This document shows, piece by piece, positions 20,118-28,757 of a stretch of DNA of 64,000 nt. The number at the start of each line of letters is the position of its first letter. Within the stretch, counting starts at the first letter, position 1. The notes beneath the pieces are model-generated. The model saw only the letters and a list, made by a program, of their open reading frames with translations, was not told the DNA's origin and did no database searches. The DNA is from Xenophilus sp003671765 (GTDB taxonomy: Bacteria > Pseudomonadota > Gammaproteobacteria > Burkholderiales > Burkholderiaceae_C): NCBI GenBank assembly GCA_051414805.1, contig CP166702.1:5394001-5458000 (forward strand). The letters are read 5' to 3'. The position numbers were made by a program, and so were the translations under genes.

Positions 20118-21302
20118 TCAGAGCGCGCCGGCCGCCTGCAGCGCGGCTACGCGGTCGGGGCCGTGGCCCAGCCAAGCGGCCAGCACCTCGGCGTTGTGTT
20201 CGCCCACGCGCGGCAGCGGGCGGCGGATGGTGAGCGGCGTGTCCGAGAGGTGGATCGTCACGCCCTGCATCGGCACGGTGCTGTTGCCGAAGGGCACGTC
20301 ACGGATGGCGCCGCGGTGCGCGAGCTGCGGGTTGTCGACCACTTCGTCGACGCGCGCGATCTTGGCGCAGGGCACGCCCTCGGCCTCCAGCCACGCCACG
20401 ATCTGGTCGGCGCCGTGGGCCAGCATCCAGTCGGCCACGATGCCTTCGACGGCGTCGCGGTGCTCGAGGCGGCTGGCCATGGTGGCGAAGCGCGGGTCCT
20501 CGATGAGCGCGGGCCGCTTCATGGCACGCAGCACGCGCGGGAACATGTTGTCGTCGCCGCCCACGATCAGCACGTAGCGGCCGTCGCCGGCCTGGAAGGT
20601 GTTGGAGGGCGCGACGTAGCGGTCGCGGCTGCCCACGCGCGTCATGGTCTGGCCGAAGAGCTTCTGTTGCGGGATCGCGGTCATCAGCATCGACAGCGCG
20701 CTCTCCAGCAGCGACACGTCCACCAGCTGGCCGACGCCGGTGCTGTGGCGCGCGTTCAGCGCCGCGAGGATGCCCAGCGCCGCGTACATGCCGGTGGTGT
20801 AGTCGCACATGAAGGAGCCGATCATGGTCGGCGGCCCGTCGGGCTGGCCGGTCATGTCCATCAGGCCGCTCATGGCCTGGGCCACGCCGTCGAAGCACTG
20901 CTTCTGCGCGAGCGGGCCGTCCTGCCCGAAGCCCGAGATGCGCGCCATCACCAGGCGCGGGTTGAGGGCGTGCACCGCGTCCCAGCCCAGGCCCATCTGC
21001 TCCATCGTGCCGGGGCGGAAGTTCTCGACCAGCACGTCGGCCTCGGCGATCAACGCCTTCAGGGTAGCCAGGCCTTCGGGATGGCGCAGGTCGATGGCCA
21101 GGCTCTTCTTGTTGCGGTTGACGATGAAGGTGTAGAGGCTCTGGCCCTCCACCGCGGGCAGCGCGCGGCGCGCGTACTCGCCTTCGCCGGGCGGCTCGAT
21201 CTTGACCACCTCGGCGCCCATGTCGCCCAGCATCATGGCGCAGTAGGGCCCGGCGATGAAGCGCGAGAGGTCAAGGACGCGCAGGCCGTCGAGCGAGGTC
21301 AT
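20118..21302 (-). CDS. CaiB/BaiF family CoA-transferase
   Basis: A 394-residue class III CoA-transferase that moves CoA between carboxylic acids. The N-terminus LDGLRVLDLSRFIAGPYC, the CoA-binding NRNKKSLAIDL, ENFRPGTMEQMGLG and the catalytic-Asp region CDYTTGMYAALG (Asp167) are all present. It heads the minus-strand operon caiB-ECH-SDR-ECH and is divergent from the VOC/acyl-CoA dehydrogenase pair with a 97-base gap carrying operator candidate B. It could activate the pathway acid using a CoA ester as donor, as an alternative to the ligase at 15012. Confidence 0.93.
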   Translation of the reverse strand: MTSLDGLRVLDLSRFIAGPYCAMMLGDMGAEVVKIEPPGEGEYARRALPAVEGQSLYTFIVNRNKKSLAIDLRHPEGLATLKALIAEADVLVENFRPGTMEQMGLGWDAVHALNPRLVMARISGFGQDGPLAQKQCFDGVAQAMSGLMDMTGQPDGPPTMIGSFMCDYTTGMYAALGILAALNARHSTGVGQLVDVSLLESALSMLMTAIPQQKLFGQTMTRVGSRDRYVAPSNTFQAGDGRYVLIVGGDDNMFPRVLRAMKRPALIEDPRFATMASRLEHRDAVEGIVADWMLAHGADQIVAWLEAEGVPCAKIARVDEVVDNPQLAHRGAIRDVPFGNSTVPMQGVTIHLSDTPLTIRRPLPRVGEHNAEVLAAWLGHGPDRVAALQAAGAL

Positions 21303-21370
21303 GGGCAGGTGTCTCCTGGTGTGCGCTTGTCGTGCCCGGCTCGGCGACAGCGGCGTGTTTTGTTTAATTT

Positions 21371-21382
21371 GTTATATCATAT
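21371..21382. promoter_or_regulatory. Candidate GntR operator, copy B
   Basis: GTTATATCATAT inside an A/T-rich patch between the divergent caiB and VOC genes. It contains the dyad ATAT-C-ATAT and differs by one base from the site next to gntR at 17636. It lies just before the ribosome-binding site CAGGAGA (21386-21392) of the VOC gene. Confidence 0.45.
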
Positions 21383-21399
21383 TTTCAGGAGACCACCGA

Positions 21400-22209
21400 A
21401 TGAACCAGGCTCAGCCACACCGGGCGGACGCAGCGTCCACCGCCACCCCACCCTACTTGCGGCTGCGGCAGATCTGCCTGGTCGCCCGCGAACTCGCCCC
21501 GGTCGTGGACGACCTGTGCGCCGTCTTCGGCGTGCAGGTGTGCCACCATGACCCGGAGGTCGGCCAGTTCGGGCTGCACAACGCGCTGATGCCCTTCGGC
21601 CACCAGTTCATCGAGGTGGTGGCCCCGGTGCAGGACGGCACCACCGCCGGCCGCTACCTGGAACGCCGCGGGGGCGACGGCGGCTACATGGTGATCCTGG
21701 ACAGCGAGTCGCTGCCGCGCTGGCGCAGCCACGTGGCGCAGGTGGGCGTGCGCGTGGCCGCGCCGCTGGCCCTGGGCGACTACGAGGGGCTGCAGCTGCA
21801 CCCGCGCGACACCGGCGGCGCCCTGCTGGAGATCAACTGCACGAAGGATGGCGCGAGCCTGGACGGCCCCTACTGGCCGGCCGGCCCGCACTGGCAGCGG
21901 CATGTGGCGACCGGGCGCGTCACCGGCATTGCCGGTGCCGTGCTGCAGGCCAGCGAGCCGGCCACGCTGGCGCAGCGCTGGGCAGGGATCCTCCAGCGCC
22001 CGGTGGAGGGCGGCACGCAGGTGCCGCTCGACAACGCCCGGCTGCAGTTCGTGCCCGACACCGACGGCCGCGGCGAGGGCCTGGCCGCCGTGGTGCTGCA
22101 GGTGCGCGACGCGGCGGCCATCCGCGCCGCCGCGCGTGCGCGCGGCCTGCCCGAAGCCGAGGACCGCGTGACGGTCGGCGGCGTGCATTTCATCTTCTCA
22201 CCGGCCTGA
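21400..22209 (+). CDS. Glyoxalase-like VOC domain protein
   Basis: A 269-residue protein with a Glyoxalase_3-like VOC architecture. Its N-terminal half has LRQICLVARELAPVVDDLC, the middle has GHQFIEVVAPVQDGTTAGRY (conserved His and Glu), and GGALLEINCTKDG is near 140. A second half-domain ends with VGGVHFIFSP. ATG at 21400 has CAGGAGA seven bases upstream. An acyl-CoA dehydrogenase starts 20 bases downstream, so both are one transcript, probably under the GntR-type site overlapping the promoter. The reaction is unknown; proteins of this group occur often next to acyl-CoA dehydrogenases in Burkholderiales. Confidence 0.82.
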   Translation: MNQAQPHRADAASTATPPYLRLRQICLVARELAPVVDDLCAVFGVQVCHHDPEVGQFGLHNALMPFGHQFIEVVAPVQDGTTAGRYLERRGGDGGYMVILDSESLPRWRSHVAQVGVRVAAPLALGDYEGLQLHPRDTGGALLEINCTKDGASLDGPYWPAGPHWQRHVATGRVTGIAGAVLQASEPATLAQRWAGILQRPVEGGTQVPLDNARLQFVPDTDGRGEGLAAVVLQVRDAAAIRAAARARGLPEAEDRVTVGGVHFIFSPA

Positions 22210-22229
22210 ACGCCTTCACGAGGACAGCC

Positions 22230-23426
22230 ATGGAACTCGCCTTCACTCCCGAGGAACAAGCCTTCGCCGACGAGGTGCGCGGCTTCATCCGCGACCACCT
22301 GCCGGCCGACATCTCGCGCCGCGTGGAGCACGACCTGCACCTCACGCGCGAGGACCACATGCGCTGGCAGCAGATCCTGGGCCGGCGCGGCTGGCATGCC
22401 TACACCTGGCCCGTGTCGCAGGGCGGCCCGGGGTGGACGGCCACCCAGCGCTACCTCTTCGAGACCATCAGCGGCGAGATGAACTGCCCCACCATCCAGC
22501 CCTTCGGGCCGCGCATGGTGGGGCCGGTGATCTACAACTTCGGCTCCGAGGCGCAGCAGGCACAGCACCTGAGCGGCATCCGCGATTCGACGGTGTGGTG
22601 GTGCCAGGGCTATTCGGAGCCGCAGTCGGGGTCGGACCTCGCCTCGCTCGCCACCCGCGCCGACGACCATGGCGACCACTACGTGGTCAACGGCCAGAAG
22701 ATCTGGACCTCTTACGCCCACCATGCCGACTGGATGTTCTGCCTCGTGCGCACCAGCCGCGAGGGCCGCAAGCAGGAGGGCATCTCCTTCCTGCTCATCG
22801 ACATGAAGTCGCCCGGCATCGAGGTCCAGCCGATCCCGATGCTGGAGGGCACGCACTCCTTCAACGCGGTGTTTTTCACCGACGTGAAGGTGCCCAAGGC
22901 CAACCTCGTGGGCGAGGAAGGCCGCGGCTGGCACTACGCGAAGTTCCTGCTCGAACACGAGCGGGTCGAGAACTCGAACATCGGCTTCTCGACCTTCGCG
23001 CTGCGCCGGCTGCACCGCATGGCGCGCACGGTGCAGCACCGCGGCCGGCCGCTGATCGAGCAGCCGCTGTTCCGGGCCAAGGTGGCGCGCGTGGAAGCAC
23101 AGCTCAAGGCGCTGGAGATGAACACCCTGCGCGCGCTGTCGAGCATGGGCAGCGGCAGCTCGCCGGGTGCGGGGCTCGCGTCCTCGCTGAAGATCCGCGG
23201 CACCGAGATCGGCCAGCGCCTGACCGAGCTGCTGTACGAGGCCGCCGGCCCCGCGGGCCAGCGACTGGACATGGCACTTGCCCATGGCGAGGGCGACATG
23301 GACGGCATCGACGCCAGCGTGCGCGGCGCACCGGCCAACTACTTCTGGCGGCGTGCGATGTCGATCTACGGCGGCAGCAACGAGATCCAGCGCAACATCA
23401 TCGCCAAGCAGGTGCTGGGGCTCTGA
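22230..23426 (+). CDS. Acyl-CoA dehydrogenase (PimC-like)
   Basis: A 398-residue acyl-CoA dehydrogenase, complete paralogue of the gene cut at the left window edge. It shows WWCQGYSEPQSGSDLASL, NGQKIWTSYAHHADW, and a C-terminus RRAMSIYGGSNEIQRNI, the usual flavin-contact end. A flexible Gly/Ser stretch (MGSGSSPGAG) lies near 310. The PimC-like large-subunit type commonly works with a smaller partner; such a partner is at 725 but not next to this gene. It follows the VOC gene by 20 bases and ends 19 bases before the convergent LuxR-type gene. Confidence 0.93.
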   Translation: MELAFTPEEQAFADEVRGFIRDHLPADISRRVEHDLHLTREDHMRWQQILGRRGWHAYTWPVSQGGPGWTATQRYLFETISGEMNCPTIQPFGPRMVGPVIYNFGSEAQQAQHLSGIRDSTVWWCQGYSEPQSGSDLASLATRADDHGDHYVVNGQKIWTSYAHHADWMFCLVRTSREGRKQEGISFLLIDMKSPGIEVQPIPMLEGTHSFNAVFFTDVKVPKANLVGEEGRGWHYAKFLLEHERVENSNIGFSTFALRRLHRMARTVQHRGRPLIEQPLFRAKVARVEAQLKALEMNTLRALSSMGSGSSPGAGLASSLKIRGTEIGQRLTELLYEAAGPAGQRLDMALAHGEGDMDGIDASVRGAPANYFWRRAMSIYGGSNEIQRNIIAKQVLGL

Positions 23427-23445
23427 AGGCGCCGGGCGCGCCGCG

Positions 23446-24456
23446 TCAGCCGTTCTGCGCCAGCCACGCGCGCAGCGCCGAACGGCTGCCGACACCAGCA
23501 CGCGCATACACATTGCGAAGGTGCACGCGCACCGTCGCCGGCGACAGGCCCAGGCGCAGGCCGATGTCCTTGCTGCTGTAGCCGTCGCTGTAGGCACGCG
23601 CCACCTCGGCCTGGCGCGGCGTGAGAAGGGCCGCGGCGCCGTGCACCGGCCGGCGCTGCAGAGCGACCCGCAGGTTCGGGCCATCGGTGGCGACATCGAG
23701 GGTCCAGCCGGCCGCGGCCAGGCGACGGTGCTTTGCGCTGCCTGGTGACAGCCAGTCCGCCGGCAGCTGGGGCGCCTGCGCGCCGGCCAGCGCCGCAAGC
23801 TCGGGCCAGGCCGTGCAGAAGGCGCGGTTGGCGAAGAGGATCCAGCCCTGCGGGTCGACCAGGGCCATGGGCCGGGTCTGCTCGTCCAGGCCCTGCCGGG
23901 CATGCGCATAGAGCCGGTTGACCAGCAGCGCCTCGCGGATGTGCGGCGTCAGCGCGGTGAGCGCACGTGCGTCGTGCGGCGTGAGCGCGGGCGACGCGGG
24001 GCCGCGGTTGAGGTACAGGTGCGCGAAGGTCTCGCTGCCCTCGAAGGGAATGGCGACGCCCATCTGGTGGACGATGCCGTGGCGCGTGAGGAAGGCGCGC
24101 CAGGCGGCCGGCGCGTGCTGCCAGCGCGGATCGTCGGCGTTGGCGAAGTCGGCCTGCTCCGGCTGCGCGCGCATGGCGAAGGTGATGAAGTCCATCGCGC
24201 CGCCGCCGATGCGGTTCCACTCCTCGCTCATGGCCGCGAGGTCGTAGCCGATGCCGACCGAGGACACGAAGCTGCGCGGGTGCCAGGTGTTGATGGCGCC
24301 ATGGTCGGCACCGAACAGATCGAGCAGCCGCTGCAGCAGCGCCTGCTGGAAATGCTCGCTGCCCGTGGTGCGCGCCAGGCGCAGGAGCGCCACGGGCTCT
24401 CCGTCGGCGATGCGCGGGCCGTGCAGGGCAGGCGATGGTGTGCGAACGGCAGGCAT
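23446..24456 (-). CDS. LuxR-type HTH transcriptional regulator
   Basis: A regulator of about 336 residues with a C-terminal LuxR/FixJ HTH (LTPRQAEVARAYSDGYSSKD and SPATVRVHLRNVYARAGVGS). The first 190 residues form a GAF/PAS-like sensing region, and a second PAS-like segment (ALVDPQGWILFANRAF) follows at about 215. No receiver or acyl-homoserine-lactone pocket is recognised. Met at 24456 is chosen; further upstream starts would run into the divergent adhesin gene 110 bases away. That arrangement makes it a plausible regulator of the adhesin. The signal sensed is unknown. Confidence 0.85.
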   Translation of the reverse strand: MPAVRTPSPALHGPRIADGEPVALLRLARTTGSEHFQQALLQRLLDLFGADHGAINTWHPRSFVSSVGIGYDLAAMSEEWNRIGGGAMDFITFAMRAQPEQADFANADDPRWQHAPAAWRAFLTRHGIVHQMGVAIPFEGSETFAHLYLNRGPASPALTPHDARALTALTPHIREALLVNRLYAHARQGLDEQTRPMALVDPQGWILFANRAFCTAWPELAALAGAQAPQLPADWLSPGSAKHRRLAAAGWTLDVATDGPNLRVALQRRPVHGAAALLTPRQAEVARAYSDGYSSKDIGLRLGLSPATVRVHLRNVYARAGVGSRSALRAWLAQNG

Positions 24457-24566
24457 GGCACGCGAAAAGGCGCGCGAGGCTACCACAAAGCGCGGTATCG
24501 GCGCAGGCCCGCGGGGGCCCAGCATCGGCAGGCGGCGGCATGCCGCGACGAGCGAGGAGCGCCCCG

Positions 24567-26597
24567 ATGAAACCCATGAAACCGCTGAGCGGCCACCCAC
24601 TTGCGGCCGCCCTGTTGTGCTGCACGCTGGCCGGTGCCGCGGACCGCCTGCACGCGCAGGTCATCAACCCCAATGTGTGCCCCGGCGGCACGCTCTACGG
24701 CAGCCGCGACCCGGGCGCGTACTCCGGCTTCAGCAGCGCGCGTGACGTGGTGCAGGCCGACTGCACCGGCAACATCGCCGGCGGTGCCGAGTCGATGGCG
24801 GGCATCGACTTGTCGAGCGGCAACACGGCCCTCGGTCGCAGCGCCAGGGCCTCCGGCGGCTCCGCCACGGCGATCGGGTCCAACACGCAGGCCAGCGCGG
24901 GCTCGTCGCTGGCGGCCGGCAACGTCGCCAATGCGAGCGGCAACGCCTCCATCGCCATCGGCTACCGCAGCGTGGCCGAGGGCGAACGCGCGGTGGCGAG
25001 CGGCGCCGACGCGAGCGCCACCGGGCAGTTCGCCACAGCCTCGGGCACGCGCAGCGCGGCCGACGGTGAACGTGCGGTGGCGATTGGCGCCGACGCCAGC
25101 GCCGCGGGACAGTTCGCCACGGCCCTGGGCACGCGCAGCCAGGCGCGCGAAGAGCGCAGCACGGCCCTCGGCGCCGACAGCGATGCTCGAGCCTACGACA
25201 CCACGGCCCTGGGCTCGTCGGCGCGCGCAGTGGGCATAGGCGGGCTGGCCGCCGGCTACGCCGCCTATGCGTTCGGCGAGAACGGGGTGGCGCTGGGCCG
25301 CTCGAGCCAGGCATATGGAGCGCAGTCGATCGCCATCGGCTGGGGCGCGTTCGCGGGAGGCTCGCAGTCGATGGCGTTCGGCACGGGAAGCTCGACCACC
25401 GGCGCCGGCTCCGTGGCACTCGGCGCCGGGAGCAGCGACGACGGCCGCAGCAACGTCGTGTCCCTGGGCAGCAGCGGCAGTCCCCGCACGCTCACCAACG
25501 TGGCCAACATCGAGGCCAGTGGCCAGGTGAGCGCCGCAAGCCTGGGCGTCGCCGGCACCGCGTTCGTCGGCGGACGGCTGGTCACGCAGGGCGGCATCGA
25601 CAACCGCGGCGCCGGCATTGCGAACGCGGGGCGCATCAGTGGCGTCACGGCGGGCGAACTGAGCGCCACCTCGACCGATGCCGTCAACGGTGCGCAGCTG
25701 TACGGCGTGCGCAGCACCGCCGAGCAGGCGCTGAGCCTGGCGACGAACCAGGGCGCGCAGGTGATCGACATGACCCAGCAATTGAACACGCAGGGCTCGC
25801 AGATCCAGGCGCAGTCCGTTCAATTGCAGGCGCACTCGGTACAGCTGCAGGCCATCGTCAACGGCCAGCTGGGCGTCTGCACGGTCGACGGCGGCGCCCT
25901 GCGCTGTTCGGTCGCGGGGCGGGCGGCGGCGACGGCCAATGGCGAAGGGGCGACCGCCGTGGGCATCGGCGCGTCGGCGCAGGGCGATGGGGCGCAGGCC
26001 TTCGGGCGGCAGGCGCAGGCCTTGCACGCCGGCTCCCTGGCCATCGGCGACGGGGCCCGCGCACTGGGCGACCCCACCGTCGCCATCGGCGCCGGCTCGC
26101 TGGCCAGCGGCAGCAATGCCGTGGCCCTGGGCGCCAATGCCCAGGCCCTGGCGCCCAACTCGGTGGCGCTCGGGCAGGGGTCCATCGCGGACCGCCCGGC
26201 GAGCGTGAGCGTCGGCAGCGCCGACGCGCCGCGGCAGATCACCAACGTGGCGCCGGGCACGGCGCCCACCGATGCGGTCAACCGTGCACAGCTCGACACG
26301 GCGGGCGCCCAGCTGGCGGCCCGGCTGACCAGCCAGTTCAGCACCGATCTGCAGGGCGTGCGCGACCTCGCGGCGCGTGGCGTGGCCCAGGCGATGGCGA
26401 TGCCGTCGGTGCCGGGGCTGCAGGCCGGGCGGCGCTGGATCGGCGCGGCCATGGCCAGCTATGCCGGCCAGAACGCGCTGGGGCTGGGCTTCGCGTACCA
26501 GCTCGACACGAACTGGCAGGTCGGCGGCGGGCTGTCGGTGGCCACCGGCAGCGGCAGCCAGGTCGGCGCCCGGGTGCAGGCGGCTTACCAGTGGTGA
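24567..26597 (+). CDS. YadA-like trimeric autotransporter adhesin
   Basis: A 676-residue surface adhesin. A signal peptide covers residues 1-31 (ends RLHAQ). The first head (about 86-300) is built from 14-residue YadA-type repeats such as SIAIGYRSVAEGERAV and AIGADASAAG, followed by a neck with DAVNGAQLY (about 372). A Gln-rich coiled stalk (about 398-431) leads to a second head (about 461-545), a second neck (PTDAVNRAQL, about 570) and the 12-stranded anchor, ending in aromatic Trp as outer-membrane barrels do. Cysteines near 38, 68, 437 and 446 could form disulfides. The start has GAGGAG seven bases upstream. It converges with mrdA and is divergent from the LuxR-type gene. Confidence 0.93.
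   Translation: MKPMKPLSGHPLAAALLCCTLAGAADRLHAQVINPNVCPGGTLYGSRDPGAYSGFSSARDVVQADCTGNIAGGAESMAGIDLSSGNTALGRSARASGGSATAIGSNTQASAGSSLAAGNVANASGNASIAIGYRSVAEGERAVASGADASATGQFATASGTRSAADGERAVAIGADASAAGQFATALGTRSQAREERSTALGADSDARAYDTTALGSSARAVGIGGLAAGYAAYAFGENGVALGRSSQAYGAQSIAIGWGAFAGGSQSMAFGTGSSTTGAGSVALGAGSSDDGRSNVVSLGSSGSPRTLTNVANIEASGQVSAASLGVAGTAFVGGRLVTQGGIDNRGAGIANAGRISGVTAGELSATSTDAVNGAQLYGVRSTAEQALSLATNQGAQVIDMTQQLNTQGSQIQAQSVQLQAHSVQLQAIVNGQLGVCTVDGGALRCSVAGRAAATANGEGATAVGIGASAQGDGAQAFGRQAQALHAGSLAIGDGARALGDPTVAIGAGSLASGSNAVALGANAQALAPNSVALGQGSIADRPASVSVGSADAPRQITNVAPGTAPTDAVNRAQLDTAGAQLAARLTSQFSTDLQGVRDLAARGVAQAMAMPSVPGLQAGRRWIGAAMASYAGQNALGLGFAYQLDTNWQVGGGLSVATGSGSQVGARVQAAYQW
24975..25142 (+). 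repeat. Tandem 84-base repeat in the adhesin head
   Basis: Two adjacent 84-base units (24975-25058 and 25059-25142) encode 28 residues each, beginning AEGERAVASGADASATG and ADGERAVAIGADASAAG. The DNA is conserved more than the 14-residue protein periodicity requires, so this is a recent duplication of two head repeats. Confidence 0.8.
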
Positions 26598-26637
26598 GGC
26601 GCAGCGCAGGCGTGCATGAGCGCCCGCGCTGCGTAGT

Positions 26638-28608
26638 TCAGGGCGCGGTGCTGGGCGACAGCCCGGTCGGCGGCCACGGCATCTCGCTGGCCACCAGCGG
26701 CTTGCCGATGGGGGCCGCGGCCTTGCCCTGGCGCACCGCGGCCATGTCCTGCTCGTTGGGGTACTGGTCCATCAGCCAGTAGTCGAAGGCGCGGCGCACC
26801 ATCGGGGCGGCGGCCGCGGCGCCGAAGCCGGCGTTTTCCACGATCACGGCGATGGCGATCTTCGGGTCCTCGGCCGGCGCGAAGGCGGCGAACAGCGAGT
26901 GGTCGCGCTGGTGTTCCTCCAGCGCCTTGGCGTTGTACTTCACGCCCTGGCCGAGCGACACCGCCTGGGCCGTGCCGGTCTTGCCGGCCGAGGTGTAGCC
27001 CGAACCGGCGAACACGCGCGTGCCCGTGCCGCCCTTGTTCACCGCCACCAGCGCATTGCGCACGATGTCGACGTTCTTCGGCAGCCAGCCCAGGTCGTCG
27101 GCCGGCGGCTGCGGCACCAGCTCGACCTTGCCGCTCACCGTGTCCTTGATGGCGCGCACCAGATGCGGCCGGTGCTTGAGGCCGCCGTTGGCCAGCGTGG
27201 CCTCGGCCACCGCCAGCTGCAGCATGGTGAAGTTGTTGTAGCCCTGGCCGATGCCCAGCGACACCGTCTCGCCGGAGTACCAGCGCTTCATCTCGGCGCG
27301 CTTGTAGGTGTTGCGCTTCCATTCGGTGCTGGGCAGCGTGCCGCGCACCTCGCCGCCGAGGTCGATGCCGGTGAGCTGGCCGAAGCCGATGGGCTTCATG
27401 AAGTCGTGGATGGTGTCCACGCCCATCTCGACCGCGAGCGAATAGAAGTACGTGTTGCTCGAATACTGGATGGCCCGGTGCATGTCCAGCGCGCCCAGGC
27501 CGCCCTCGTGGCTGCGGAAGGTGTGGCCGCCGTAGGTGTAGAAGCCCGGGTCGTTCACGATCGCGCTGGGCGAGCGCTTGCCCAGCTGCAGCGCGGCCAT
27601 GGCCATGAAGGGCTTGTAGGTCGAGCCGGGCGGGTAGGTGCCGCGCAGCGCGCGGTTGAGCAGGGGCTTGTCGATCGACTCGTTGAGCGCGGCCCAGCTC
27701 TCGGAATCGATGCCCTCGACGAAGAGGTTGGGGTCGAAGGTGGGCTTGGAGACGAAGGCCAGCACCTCGCCGGTCTTGGGGTCGATGGCCACCATGGCGC
27801 CGCGGCGCTCGCCGAACATGTCCTCGATCAGCTTCTGCAGCTTGATGTCCAGGGTCAGCATCACGGTGTTGCCCGGCGTCGCCGGGTGGCTGCCCAGCTT
27901 GCGCACTGCGCGGCCGCCGGCGGAGGTCTCCATCTGCTCGACGCCGGTCTGGCCGTGCAGCACCTTCTCGTAGCTCTGTTCGACGCCCAGCTTGCCGATG
28001 TAGTCGGTGCCCTTGTAGTTGGCCTGGTCCTCCTCGTCCCAGTCCTCCATCGCGGCCTTCTCGCGCTGGTTGATGCGGCCGATGTAGCCCAGCACGTGGC
28101 TGCCCAGCTCGCCGTAGGGATAGTTGCGGAAGAGCCGTGCCTTGATCTCCACGCCGGGGAAGCGGTAGCGCTGGGCAGCGAAGCGGGCGACTTCCTCGTC
28201 GGTGAGGCGCGTGCGGATGGGCACCGAGTCGAAGCTGCGCGAGTCCTCGCGCAGGCGCTTGAAGCGGCGGCGGTCGCGCGGCTGGATGTCGACCAGCTGC
28301 GACAGCTGGTCGATGGTGTCCTCCACGTCGCCGGCCTTGGAGGGCGTGATCTCCAGCGTGTAGGCCGAGTAGTTGGAGGCCAGCGTGATGCCGTTGCGGT
28401 CGAGGATGAGGCCCCGGTTGGGCACCACCGGCACCACGGCCGTGCGGTTGCTCTCGGCCTGCTCGGCCAGGTCCTCGTGGCGGGTGACCTGCAGGTAGAA
28501 CAGGCGCGTGCCCAGCAGCCCGAAAGCGCCCAGCACCACCAGCGCGATCACCAGCACGCGGCGCTTGAAACGCACGATCTCGGCGGCGACGTTGCGGATT
28601 TCGGTCAT
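26638..28608 (-). CDS. mrdA: Penicillin-binding protein 2, elongation transpeptidase
   Basis: A 656-residue class B PBP that crosslinks peptidoglycan in the Rod complex. One N-terminal membrane helix spans about residues 18-36. The PBP dimerisation domain has RGLILDRNG near 65. The transpeptidase motifs are S329-T-Y-K332 (PPGSTYKPF), SSN at 383-385 and KTG at 543-545 (SAGKTGTAQAV). Length and motif spacing match PBP2. It is downstream of mreBCD on the same strand, with a 149-base gap that carries an interspersed repeat. RodA, its usual partner and often its neighbour, is not downstream here; the next gene is the convergent adhesin. Confidence 0.95.
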   Translation of the reverse strand: MTEIRNVAAEIVRFKRRVLVIALVVLGAFGLLGTRLFYLQVTRHEDLAEQAESNRTAVVPVVPNRGLILDRNGITLASNYSAYTLEITPSKAGDVEDTIDQLSQLVDIQPRDRRRFKRLREDSRSFDSVPIRTRLTDEEVARFAAQRYRFPGVEIKARLFRNYPYGELGSHVLGYIGRINQREKAAMEDWDEEDQANYKGTDYIGKLGVEQSYEKVLHGQTGVEQMETSAGGRAVRKLGSHPATPGNTVMLTLDIKLQKLIEDMFGERRGAMVAIDPKTGEVLAFVSKPTFDPNLFVEGIDSESWAALNESIDKPLLNRALRGTYPPGSTYKPFMAMAALQLGKRSPSAIVNDPGFYTYGGHTFRSHEGGLGALDMHRAIQYSSNTYFYSLAVEMGVDTIHDFMKPIGFGQLTGIDLGGEVRGTLPSTEWKRNTYKRAEMKRWYSGETVSLGIGQGYNNFTMLQLAVAEATLANGGLKHRPHLVRAIKDTVSGKVELVPQPPADDLGWLPKNVDIVRNALVAVNKGGTGTRVFAGSGYTSAGKTGTAQAVSLGQGVKYNAKALEEHQRDHSLFAAFAPAEDPKIAIAVIVENAGFGAAAAAPMVRRAFDYWLMDQYPNEQDMAAVRQGKAAAPIGKPLVASEMPWPPTGLSPSTAP

Positions 28609-28650
28609 GGCAGGAAGGCAGGCGTGGCGCAGCTTAGGCGCGCCGCAGTT

Positions 28651-28712
28651 TCAAGGCAAATCGGCCCGCAGCGCGCGTCCCGCCAGCGCAACGCGCTATG
28701 AAATCAATAGTA
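28651..28712 (+). repeat. Interspersed ~60-base repeat, copy 1
   Basis: Member of a repeat family with core GCTATNNAATCA preceded by a GC-rich block. It aligns with the copy at 63309 over about 58 bases at roughly three in four positions. It lies between mreD and mrdA. Confidence 0.65.
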
Positions 28713-28757
28713 TTCATTGGAACGGGCGGCCGAGGACGTGAACGCGGGGGCCACGCC

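Noticed and set aside
24535..24546. Perfect palindrome GCGGCATGCCGC before the adhesin
   Set aside because: Made of common GC-rich words; it sits next to the ribosome-binding site and no second copy was noticed, so chance is likely.
24822..25458. Periodic sequence suggestive of a CRISPR array
   Set aside because: The period of 42-84 bases is coding, matching 14-residue YadA head repeats in an adhesin, without conserved repeats and unique spacers.
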